From: an uncultured Spirochaetota bacterium
GTDB lineage: Bacteria; Spirochaetota; UBA4802; UBA5368
Direction: 5' to 3'
Length of the DNA stretch: 7,302 nt
Assembly: GCA_937864375.1 (NCBI GenBank)
Contig: CALMJO010000462.1
Location: forward strand, 1 to 7,302
The notes under the pieces were generated by a model, which saw only the letters and a program-made list of their open reading frames with translations, made no database searches and was not told where the DNA came from. Positions 1-6,474 of the stretch are shown here, one piece after another (positions within the stretch are counted from its first letter, which is position 1; the number at the start of each line of letters is the position of its first letter). The translations under genes were made by a program, and so were the position numbers.

Positions 1-960
1 AGTATGATCGAAGTTGGATTCGAACCGCCGCGCAAGCCGGAACGCGGGCATGACGAGAATGCCACCCGCGAGCGAGACGAGAAAGCCCTTGCGTGAAATG
101 TCGGGGCTGTCGGTTTCCCCTGCCGTGGAAGGCGCGGCGCGGTAGCCGATTGTGGCGGGTCCGCACCGGTCGCGGCAGTTGAGGCACATGACGCATTCCG
201 GGAGCCTGATGGCGCCGTTGGGCTCGCAGGCTCCCTCGCAGTGGTCCTCGCACTTTTTGCAGTCGGTGCAGGCGTCGCCGTGCGTGCCGATCCGGAAGAT
301 CGCGAACCCTCCCAATATTCCCAGCAGCGCGCCCAGGGGGCAGATGAAGCGGCAGTAAAAGCGTGGTACCGCAAGGTTCAGCAGAACCGCAGCGCCAAAG
401 ACGATCATGACGAGCCACGCCCCCTCGTAAAACCGGCCCGCGGCCGAAGTTATGCCAACCCCGTTATCCGCAACCGGGAGCAGGAAGAGGTTGACCGAGC
501 GCGTCATGAGTGAAATGGGGTCCAGGAGCCCCGTCTGTACGGATACGCTTGACCTTGGAAGAAACGCCATCGCCAGAAAGAGGAACAGCACATAATACTT
601 GATCCTCTGCATGGCGCGATAGCGGTTGTTCCGTATTTTTACGGCGGCGGGTTTCTTGCGGTTCCACAGGTAACCGGTCAACTGATGAAGGGTGCCGAAC
701 GGGCACAGCCAGCCGCAGAACACCCTTCCGAATATCACGGTAACGGCGATGACCGGCAGCGACCATGCGAGCGTGCGGTACAGCGATCCGGTGGCCAACA
801 CCGTCGCCAGCGCCGCCAGCGGGTCCATGGACAGGAACAGCTCCACCGGCCAGCCACGCAGCTGCCAGAAGCGCTCGCCCACGGTGGCGACGACGCACAG
901 CCAGACGAACAGCACGAAGAAGAATGCCTGGCTGATCCTGCGCACCAGAATGATGCTCAT
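1..960 (-). CDS. NapH-like membrane polyferredoxin (4Fe-4S binding protein), 3' end cut off by window edge
   Basis: I translated this frame from ATG at 960. It stays open for 320 codons to base 1, so the C-terminus lies outside the window. The protein probably passes electrons through or across the inner membrane. Hydrophobic segments lie near residues 9-27, 66-81, 121-135, 181-199 and 209-222. Two NapH/NosR-type motifs are present: FCGWLCPFGT (Cys82, Cys86, Pro87) and FYCRFICPLG (Cys203, Cys207, Pro208). Two ferredoxin-like CX2CX2CX3C motifs follow (Cys231/234/237/241 and Cys256/259/262/266), enough for two 4Fe-4S clusters. Neither is followed directly by the usual proline. Residues 289-294, SRKGFL, precede a further hydrophobic stretch (295-307) and resemble an internal twin-arginine signal. 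The start is 7 bases after the stop of the DUF362 gene, with no well-placed Shine-Dalgarno (the nearest GAGG is 15 bases away), so translation is probably coupled. The family is secure; the electron donor and acceptor are unknown. Confidence 0.9.
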   Translation of the reverse strand, partial: MSIILVRRISQAFFFVLFVWLCVVATVGERFWQLRGWPVELFLSMDPLAALATVLATGSLYRTLAWSLPVIAVTVIFGRVFCGWLCPFGTLHQLTGYLWNRKKPAAVKIRNNRYRAMQRIKYYVLFLFLAMAFLPRSSVSVQTGLLDPISLMTRSVNLFLLPVADNGVGITSAAGRFYEGAWLVMIVFGAAVLLNLAVPRFYCRFICPLGALLGILGGFAIFRIGTHGDACTDCKKCEDHCEGACEPNGAIRLPECVMCLNCRDRCGPATIGYRAAPSTAGETDSPDISRKGFLVSLAGGILVMPAFRLARRFESNFDHT

Positions 961-967
961 ACGCTGT

Positions 968-1963
968 TCACACCGCCTCGATGTATAACGGCTCAAGCGA
1001 CCTGAAGTCCGAACTCCCCGCCCCGGCCGCTTCCGCCATCTGGATGAAGGGCAGATCGGACAGCGTCATGCCGAGCAGTCCCGCGCCGTACGCGTCCACG
1101 GCGACCTGGTCGCAGCCCGCGATGAGCGTATCCATGTTTTTCAGATCGGCGCGCGATCCGCCGGTGGGGCCGTTGGCCGTCATCGCGGTGATCCCGTCGA
1201 GCACCACGAGCGTGGGCTTCACCATCATCGCGAGCTCCGCGATTATCGCGTGAATGTCCTGGTGGAAGATGTTGCGACGCCCGCCCAGCAGGCCGTACCA
1301 GTTTTTCATCGTCATCGAGGCGCCGCTCCGGTGGTGCGATTTCAAAGGGGCGATGCCGATGAGCCTGTGCGCCGTGCGCAGCGGTTCCAGGAGCACCGGC
1401 CAGTCCCGGATGAGCTTTCCTCCCGCCAGGCTCATCGTCCTGAACGCATCCGGGCCGGGAACGACGATCTCCGCCTCAGCGTCGCGCGCGGCCCTCTCGA
1501 TGCCGGAAAGATAGAAGCAGCTCGCGGGATCGTTTATGGGATTGTCGACCACGACGACGCGGGCGGCGCCGGCCGCGCGGCAGAGAGCGACCGTTCCAGC
1601 GACCAGATCCGGATGGGTCGTGGCGCCCAGGTCGGGCGACGAGGCGAAGGCGATGTTCGGCTTGATCACGACCGTTTCTCCCGGCTTGACGAAGCGCTCG
1701 ATTCCCCCGAGCGCGGTGATTGCCGCCTGGAGGCTTTTTAACCGGTCAGGGCCCTTCGCTACGCACATGGTTTTTCCTTGCACGGGACTCACTGAAAAAT
1801 CAGGAAGTGACATGGTTTCCCGCTTTGCCGCGCCGGGCTGCGGACCGTCCCTGTCGTAAAGCGCGTACGACGCAAGCCCCGCGAAACCAAGCATTGCCCC
1901 CGCCTTGAGCGCGCGCTCCAGGAGCTCCCTTCGTCCGAGCCTCTCTTTCCATCCATTACGCAT
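968..1963 (-). CDS. DUF362 domain protein with Tat-like leader
   Basis: This 331-residue protein matches the DUF362 family, whose biochemical role I cannot state. The N-terminus has arginines 11-12 (GRRELLERALKAG), then a hydrophobic stretch at 21-35. It resembles a twin-arginine signal or signal anchor, though it lacks the consensus Phe and has no obvious cleavage site. Family-like blocks are VVIKPNI (98-104), THPDLV (116-121), a segment from PLKSHH (206) to NWYGLLGG (221-228), DGITAMTANGPTGG (256-269) and DQVAVD (285-290). Only four scattered cysteines (68, 128, 149, 284) are present and there is no ferredoxin motif. Any iron-sulfur partner would be the polyferredoxin encoded directly downstream. 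The ATG abuts the TAA of the upstream gene and no Shine-Dalgarno is visible, which indicates coupled translation in one operon. Likely location is the outer face of the cytoplasmic membrane (inferred). The family call is strong; the function is unknown. Confidence 0.9.
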   Translation of the reverse strand: MRNGWKERLGRRELLERALKAGAMLGFAGLASYALYDRDGPQPGAAKRETMSLPDFSVSPVQGKTMCVAKGPDRLKSLQAAITALGGIERFVKPGETVVIKPNIAFASSPDLGATTHPDLVAGTVALCRAAGAARVVVVDNPINDPASCFYLSGIERAARDAEAEIVVPGPDAFRTMSLAGGKLIRDWPVLLEPLRTAHRLIGIAPLKSHHRSGASMTMKNWYGLLGGRRNIFHQDIHAIIAELAMMVKPTLVVLDGITAMTANGPTGGSRADLKNMDTLIAGCDQVAVDAYGAGLLGMTLSDLPFIQMAEAAGAGSSDFRSLEPLYIEAV

Positions 1964-2950
1964 TTAACGTGCCTGTTCGCCAAACCGTAGTAAGAGATTT
2001 TTCAGCAACTCCTCCGCCTGCGCGGCGCTCTCGGCCTCGTGAACGCCCACGACGTAATCTCCGCATGCTGCGATGGCCTCGCTCGTGCCATAGAGATCGA
2101 CGATCGCCATGTGCGTGGACGCGTCTGATTTTTTCACGCTCCCGCCGTTTCCCAGGAGGAATTTCCGGTAACCGTTCGCGATCGCCTCAGCGTCCGCCTG
2201 TCCCTCGCGCTTTCCCGCAAACACCGTGACCGTCTGCGTCCCAGCCCTGTAGCGCGCGGTGTACAGGTTCGTGAACTTCCCGTACCCGAAGGCGCTCTTC
2301 ACGTAGAACTTCTCGCTTCCGGGAACAGTGAGGTTTCGATCAAAGAGGTCCAGCTCGGTGATCCGATCGCGGGGACCATCGGGGACCGATGCGGCGACAC
2401 GCGTGCCCGCCTCGATTATCCCCGCTTCCAGGAGGTCCGACCCGGCGGAGCCGATGATCTCGACGTAGAATCTTCCCTTCGCGAAAAACAGCGAGCCGGA
2501 GGATATGTAGGCATAGCCGAGGGCGGGAAGGTCGCGCGCGTCTTCGCGCCTCTGCTGGCTGAACACCGAAAAGGAATTCCTGGCGTCGCCCATGTCGTAG
2601 GCGAAAACCTCCATCCAGAGGCGCTCGTCGCCGATTTTCGCGAAACGGCGTGTATTGAGGGAACGGAACCCGGCCTCGAGGTACAGGGGCGCCTTGCCGT
2701 TTATCTTTTCGAACAGGGTTTCGCCGTCATAGCTCTCCCCGTTCAACATCGCCTGGAATCCCGCGGGAGTGATTCCCTCCAGGTCGACACCGCTCCCTCC
2801 CGCGCCTGCGCCCGGTGTTATGAATCCAAATGCGCCCGTGTCATAGTATGATTGCCGGACGAGGATGGCCGCTGCCGCGAAGACCAGTGCCGACAGCAGC
2901 ACGATGCTGATAATATGCTCGGTCCTGTTTTTTGCGGTGAATGTTTTCAT
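1964..2950 (-). CDS. DUF6599-like membrane-anchored protein
   Basis: This 328-residue protein has a short positively charged N-terminus, one hydrophobic segment (about 13-31, IISIVLLSALVFAAAAILV), then a Gly/Ala-rich linker (45-55) and a soluble domain. The predicted topology is N-in/C-out with the domain outside the cytoplasm. The domain contains ETLFEKINGKAPLYLEAGF (77-95), LWMEVFAYDMGDARNSFSVF (111-130) and a C-terminal part ending in a predicted helix. These resemble the DUF6599 family as I remember it; no catalytic residues or cofactor motifs are evident. It is the first gene of the operon with DUF362 and the polyferredoxin, and its stop abuts the next start. The start is supported by the membrane segment beginning shortly after Met1; the next Met is residue 69. 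There is no Shine-Dalgarno, but a sigma70-like promoter ends 8 bases before the ATG, suggesting leaderless translation. The function is unknown. Confidence 0.82.
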   Translation of the reverse strand: MKTFTAKNRTEHIISIVLLSALVFAAAAILVRQSYYDTGAFGFITPGAGAGGSGVDLEGITPAGFQAMLNGESYDGETLFEKINGKAPLYLEAGFRSLNTRRFAKIGDERLWMEVFAYDMGDARNSFSVFSQQRREDARDLPALGYAYISSGSLFFAKGRFYVEIIGSAGSDLLEAGIIEAGTRVAASVPDGPRDRITELDLFDRNLTVPGSEKFYVKSAFGYGKFTNLYTARYRAGTQTVTVFAGKREGQADAEAIANGYRKFLLGNGGSVKKSDASTHMAIVDLYGTSEAIAACGDYVVGVHEAESAAQAEELLKNLLLRFGEQAR

Positions 2951-2958
2951 TTTTTGAA

Positions 2959-2987
2959 AATATACGGGATGTCCGTCAGAAGATCAA
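2959..2987 (-). promoter_or_regulatory. Candidate sigma70-like promoter of the DUF6599-DUF362-polyferredoxin operon
   Basis: On the minus strand TTGATC (2987-2982) and TATATT (2964-2959) are separated by exactly 17 bases, matching the sigma70 consensus at 4/6 and 5/6. Only 8 bases lie between the -10 box and the ATG at 2950. Transcription would therefore start about 0-2 bases before the initiation codon. The absence of a Shine-Dalgarno fits a leaderless message. The call rests on box matching only. Confidence 0.5.
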
Positions 2988-3030
2988 GCATAGAATACTT
3001 ACGAGAGAAGGAAAGTCGGGGAAAAGTGGA

Positions 3031-3109
3031 GGACGACTATTCCTGCATGCATACGATTTGGAAGAAAGGCATCCGGAAACATGTGCGCGAGGCGCAGGAA
3101 TATTCGTCC
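3031..3109. repeat. Long imperfect inverted repeat (16-base arms, 47-base spacer)
   Basis: The arm at 3031-3046 (GGACGACTATTCCTGC) and the arm at 3094-3109 (GCAGGAATATTCGTCC) are reverse complements at 15 of 16 positions; the mismatch is at 3037. The arm centres are 63 bases apart, about six helical turns. The repeat sits 44 bases upstream of the -35 box of the DUF6599 promoter and 76 bases past the symporter stop. It could be a pair of operator half-sites, a cruciform, or an RNA stem at the end of the symporter transcript. A small adjacent hairpin (3110-3115 with 3124-3130, one bulged base) is also possible. No long T-run follows on the minus strand, so it is not a classical intrinsic terminator. 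Apart from this repeat and the promoter at 2959-2987, I see nothing else in the 2951-3184 gap. Confidence 0.6.
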
Positions 3110-3184
3110 GGTCTCACGTCATGGAGAACCGCGCGCTTAATCACACATCCTGTCAGCAGCGAGCCCGGACCGTCAAATCCACCG

Positions 3185-4522
3185 TCAGACTTTTTTTGAA
3201 AGTTCGGCGTGCTTTTGCCTGGTTATGGGATACCAGATGAGCAGCGGCAGCGCAATGGCAAAGGCAATGACGGGGACGATCGCGAAAAAGAACCGGATGC
3301 CGAACAACGCCTCGGGCGTCTGCACCGCGTTGGGCACATAACCGTAAAGCTTGAGCGCCCATCCGCTGGCCGCGATCCCGATCGCTCCCGAGAGCTTTCC
3401 CAGGAACGAGTTCACTCCAAAGTAAATCCCCTCATGCCGTTCCCCGGTTTTTGCCTGGTCGACCTCGATGACGTCCGGAATCATGCTCCATGGAAACACG
3501 TACTGTGCCGAGAACCCGAGTCCGCATATAAATGCAACCCCGTAAATGACGGGGTTTGGGCCTTCGGGAAGAAAAAAAGCCACTACGATCGCGACACTCG
3601 CGATGGCCAATCCCAGCGCGTAGGCGGGGCCCTTGTTGAGTTTCTGGGATGCGTAGCGCCACGGGACCAGGAAGATTCCTATGGTAAGCAGCATGACCAT
3701 CATTATAAGCGGGATCTGTTCGGCCATGAGCAGCTGGTACGTGAGGAAATAGGGAAGCAGGCTGGTGAGCAGGGTGAAGCTGATGCTTATAATCGTGCTC
3801 ATGATCATGAATTGAACGAAGGGCCGGTTTTTCATCACGTGCTTTATCTGGGGCCACGCCTTCATCTTCGCCGGCTGCAGGTCCGGGCGCGGGACTTCCT
3901 TTACCCCGAACACGGTGACCAGCATGGTGAGTATCGCCACCGCTCCGAACACCGCGCCCATCCCGCTGTACGCTGCGTTCTTTGACCAGCCCATTCCCAT
4001 GAAAAAGCCGGCGACAGCGGTCGTGGCCGCCGCTCCCAGGATGTAGCCGAGCACGGTGAATATCATCCTGATGGAGATCAACGAGGTCCGCTCGTCATAA
4101 TCGTAGGTGAGCTCCGCTGAGAGCGCGTAATAAGGAACGCTGACCAGCGTCTGGGCGGTATCGGCCAGCAGAAAGGAGCCTAGCACGGCGAGGAACGCGG
4201 TAAGTCCGGTCAGGCCGGGCGGGAGCGAAAACAGCAGCCAGACGGTGAGGCCAAAGGGGATCGCCCCCAGCAGCATGTACGGTTTGCGCCTGCCCCACCG
4301 GCTGCGGGTCCTGTCCGAGAAATAACCGAATAGAGGGTCGTTGATCGCGTCCCATGTGAGCTTGCCCACCAGGAGCGCGGTACCGGCCAGTCCCGGATCT
4401 ATTCCGGCGATGTCCGTATAGAAAAACAGCAGGAAGAACTGGATTGATGCAGTGAGCATTGAAATCCCCAGGTCGGCGATTCCGTAAAAGACCTTGGTTT
4501 TTGCCTGTAATTTCTCCTTCAT
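3185..4522 (-). CDS. GPH-family (MelB-like) cation:glycoside symporter, MFS superfamily
   Basis: A polytopic inner-membrane transporter of 445 residues with about 12 hydrophobic segments, the usual length for glycoside-pentoside-hexuronide:cation symporters. The family signature WDAINDPLFGYFSDRTRSRW (57-76), followed by GRRKP, is well preserved. By alignment from memory with E. coli MelB, the cation-site residues Asp55, Asn58, Asp59 and Thr121 correspond to Asp58, Asn61, Asp62 and Thr125 here. The MelB sugar-site residues Asp19, Asp124 and Trp128 correspond to Ser21, Ser128 and Tyr132. Ion coupling is therefore likely, but the substrate is probably not melibiose. I chose ATG 4522 over the in-frame ATG at 4537. 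It has GGAGG 8 bases upstream and overlaps the stop of the preceding gene as ATGA; the longer form would place that GGAGG inside the coding region. It is co-transcribed with the GxGYxYP gene, which suggests uptake of that protein's substrate. The exact substrate is unknown. Confidence 0.92.
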   Translation of the reverse strand: MKEKLQAKTKVFYGIADLGISMLTASIQFFLLFFYTDIAGIDPGLAGTALLVGKLTWDAINDPLFGYFSDRTRSRWGRRKPYMLLGAIPFGLTVWLLFSLPPGLTGLTAFLAVLGSFLLADTAQTLVSVPYYALSAELTYDYDERTSLISIRMIFTVLGYILGAAATTAVAGFFMGMGWSKNAAYSGMGAVFGAVAILTMLVTVFGVKEVPRPDLQPAKMKAWPQIKHVMKNRPFVQFMIMSTIISISFTLLTSLLPYFLTYQLLMAEQIPLIMMVMLLTIGIFLVPWRYASQKLNKGPAYALGLAIASVAIVVAFFLPEGPNPVIYGVAFICGLGFSAQYVFPWSMIPDVIEVDQAKTGERHEGIYFGVNSFLGKLSGAIGIAASGWALKLYGYVPNAVQTPEALFGIRFFFAIVPVIAFAIALPLLIWYPITRQKHAELSKKV

Positions 4523-6222
4523 GATTGCGCCCTCCATTCCGGGTTTCCGTTTAAATATTCCCTCGCGGCCATGAGAAAAACGTCCGCCCTCACGACATGC
4601 ACGTGGGGATTGTTCAATCGTCGCAGGAAAGCCGCCACGTCGTCGATCCCTGTCCTGTAGGCGAACAGATGAATGCCGATAAAACGGGGATGCGGACCGG
4701 GTTTCTCAATTAACCGGCGCACGCTTTCCAGCAGGTCGTCGGCGGAGAAGGCTATTTCGGATACCGCCGGCGACTGGTTCGCGATAAGCACGGTGTCCCG
4801 GTAAAGCGTCCGGGGAGATCGGTGAATGGTCGCATACCCGCACAGGTAGCCCAGCAGTCCGCCTTTATGCCTGACGAGGTGTTTCACTACCCGCCGCGGA
4901 GGATCCGCCACGTAGCTCGTGACTACGTTGATCCCGGCCCGGCCGCAGATCCGCGAGGTTTCACGAAGATAGGCGGGAAGGTCGGGGACGAGCGGCGGGA
5001 CCACGTACCCCGCGCCGGATGGACCCGCGATAAGGCAGTCGTTGGGCGTGGCGGAGCGCCGGTATTTCTCCAGCAAGGCGGGGGCGATCTCGGCGAGCAG
5101 GGGCTGCACTTCCCAGTTAAAGGCGATGCCTCCACGGGACCGGCAGTGCCAGTTGCCCAGCTCCCCGGTGTTCATCATCATGAGCTGGTCGCCGTCGGAC
5201 AGGGTGAACGTGCAATAGACTCCGTCCGGGTCCGGCGCGGGCATCGGGGGCATCGCGGCCGGCTCCGATCCCAGCGGCCTGACGCTCCCGTGGAACGAGA
5301 AATTGCCGGCAATGTGCGAGGGAACCAGCCGCAGGCCGTTGGCCGAAAGCTGAAGCATGAAGGACAGCTCGTCGTCACGACAGGTGTGCCAGCCGTATAT
5401 CGTGGGATAGGGCGAGGCTTTCACCGACCGCTGTATCGTATTCGCCAGGCGCGCCTCCGCCGATTTCCACCCCATCAGCTTCAGTCCGAGGCGGCGAAGC
5501 GGCGCATCCAGCCGCAGGGCGTAAATGGTTTCCCTGAGCCATGCGGGCCCGAACGCCAGCAGCAACAGCAGGACGCTTCCCGGGTTTTTCGCGGAACCTG
5601 CCAGGCTGTAGGTAAAAATGCCCTGTTGTACAAGGTAGTCGGCGAATTCGGGCCGCTGCCAGCCTGGTTCCACGCAGGCGATCACACCTTCCCTGCTCCC
5701 GGGAAAAAGATGCTTGAAGCACCATGAATACAGCTCAACACGATCGGCGAAGCGTCCGCACAGGTTCTCTACGACAGGCAGGCCGAGTCCCGTCGCCCAG
5801 TCCGTCATGATGCTGCTCACCGGAAGAAGGCTGCGCTGCGCCGCGAGCATGATGGCGATATTGGCCGTGTCCGGGAAACCTGGGTCCCAGACGACGCATC
5901 CCTTGAGTGCGGATGCGTGCCTGCGCACGAGCGTCTCGAGATCGACCGGAGCGGAGGCCGTCATTCCGTGCTCGGCCCGGTAGTATTCAAGGTTGCGCCG
6001 GTCCTGGTTTCCGATCATCTCCCGGTATTTGCCGAACCAGATCCCGTCGTCCAGGAAGACTTCGTTCGTGCGTCGCGCCGCGGGGTCGTCGTAGATCCCG
6101 TAATCGAGGAAGACCCGCGGATCGTCCCTGTTGACGATTCCCTGAAGCGCCGCGGCGCATAATTTCCGGTCGTACGGCAGGGACGCGACTTCGATTACCT
6201 GTATCTCATTGCCTGTGGACAT
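4519..6222 (-). CDS. GxGYxYP-family putative glycoside hydrolase, no signal peptide
   Basis: A 567-residue protein matching the GxGYxYP family, which is regarded as putative glycoside hydrolase but lacks, to my knowledge, a proven reaction. The N-terminal domain carries LCAAALQGIVNRDDPRVFLD (21-40), the pattern of the family's N-terminal domain. The C-terminal domain has FTLSDGDQL (339-347), a conserved acidic block, then WEVQPLLAEIAPALLEKY (370-387) and GPSGAGYVVPP (400-410). The namesake motif is therefore GAGYVVP (403-409), with Val408 where the signature has Tyr. The N-terminus (MSTGNEIQVIEV) is not a signal peptide. No in-frame ATG, GTG or TTG lies between it and an upstream TAA, so a cytoplasmic location is likely. 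It is the first gene of an operon with a GPH symporter, and its stop overlaps that start by ATGA. There is no clear Shine-Dalgarno, only a purine-rich AAAGAAAATCAGAA. Substrate and activity are unknown. Confidence 0.88.
   Translation of the reverse strand: MSTGNEIQVIEVASLPYDRKLCAAALQGIVNRDDPRVFLDYGIYDDPAARRTNEVFLDDGIWFGKYREMIGNQDRRNLEYYRAEHGMTASAPVDLETLVRRHASALKGCVVWDPGFPDTANIAIMLAAQRSLLPVSSIMTDWATGLGLPVVENLCGRFADRVELYSWCFKHLFPGSREGVIACVEPGWQRPEFADYLVQQGIFTYSLAGSAKNPGSVLLLLLAFGPAWLRETIYALRLDAPLRRLGLKLMGWKSAEARLANTIQRSVKASPYPTIYGWHTCRDDELSFMLQLSANGLRLVPSHIAGNFSFHGSVRPLGSEPAAMPPMPAPDPDGVYCTFTLSDGDQLMMMNTGELGNWHCRSRGGIAFNWEVQPLLAEIAPALLEKYRRSATPNDCLIAGPSGAGYVVPPLVPDLPAYLRETSRICGRAGINVVTSYVADPPRRVVKHLVRHKGGLLGYLCGYATIHRSPRTLYRDTVLIANQSPAVSEIAFSADDLLESVRRLIEKPGPHPRFIGIHLFAYRTGIDDVAAFLRRLNNPHVHVVRADVFLMAAREYLNGNPEWRAQS
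4531..4535 (-). promoter_or_regulatory. Ribosome binding site deciding the symporter start
   Basis: GGAGG on the minus strand lies 8 bases before ATG 4522, inside the last codons of the GxGYxYP gene. It favours the shorter symporter start, five codons downstream of the alternative ATG at 4537, and supports translational coupling through the ATGA overlap. Confidence 0.75.
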
Positions 6223-6300
6223 TTCTGATTTTCTTTGCGGGTAATGGGCGTTCCGTTTCAGAGATTTTTATGTTTAACGCATTTGACTGCCATCCTGTGG

Positions 6301-6328
6301 AGAATACCATACGGAAGGGAATATTCAA
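6301..6328 (-). promoter_or_regulatory. Candidate promoter of the GxGYxYP-symporter operon
   Basis: On the minus strand TTGAAT (6328-6323) and TATTCT (6306-6301) are 16 bases apart, each matching the sigma70 consensus at 4/6. Transcription would start near 6294, giving a leader of about 70 bases. The match is weak and other start sites in this gap are possible, including a poor plus-strand TTGACT/TACCAT pair at 6283-6310. Confidence 0.3.
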
Positions 6329-6379
6329 ACAAATTATTCCAGGATCAACGTGCGTCCCGTATCCTTCATTTCCATGCTA

Positions 6380-6408
6380 TTGACGCAACGGGGTTTCCGT
6401 GCTATCGT
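6380..6408 (+). promoter_or_regulatory. Candidate extended -10 promoter of the flavoprotein gene
   Basis: TTGACG (6380-6385) and TATCGT (6403-6408) are 17 bases apart, with an extended -10 TG at 6400-6401. The predicted start is near A6415, about 60 bases before the ATG. A CGGGG/CCCCG inverted pair (6389-6393 and 6409-6413) flanks the -10 box; its role, if any, is unknown. Confidence 0.5.
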
Positions 6409-6460
6409 CCCCGCAGTGTCGGGACGCTCGCCATGCGCCGCCCGAGGAATTACATCTCGC

Positions 6461-6466
6461 AGGAGG
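6461..6466 (+). promoter_or_regulatory. Strong Shine-Dalgarno of the flavoprotein gene
   Basis: A perfect AGGAGG lies 8 bases before ATG 6475. It fixes the start of a gene whose end is outside the window. Confidence 0.85.
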
Positions 6467-6474
6467 AAACGATC

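Noticed and set aside
464..898. 144-codon minus-strand open frame within the polyferredoxin gene
   Set aside because: It is an alternative frame of the same strand. The overlapping frame from 960 has the conserved Cys-Pro motifs and ferredoxin cysteines and stays open to the window edge.
3110..3184. Intrinsic terminator after the symporter gene
   Set aside because: Only a small bulged hairpin is found and no T-run follows it on the minus strand. Read-through into the redox operon cannot be excluded.
2852..3240. Two overlapping plus-strand open frames across the 2951-3184 gap
   Set aside because: No Shine-Dalgarno, no recognisable product, and both overlap the ends of well-supported minus-strand genes and the candidate promoter.
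3209..3985. 258-codon plus-strand open frame inside the symporter gene
   Set aside because: Highly charged translation with no domain; it is antisense to a clear GPH transporter.
4822..5727. 301-codon plus-strand open frame inside the GxGYxYP gene
   Set aside because: Low-complexity, Arg/Gly/Gln-rich antisense product with no motif; the opposite strand encodes conserved family blocks throughout.
6318..6326. GGAATATTC shared by the GxGYxYP upstream region and the inverted repeat arm at 3097-3105, as a common operator
   Set aside because: A single shared 9-mer between two gaps of about 250 bases is expected by chance often enough, and the surrounding bases do not match.
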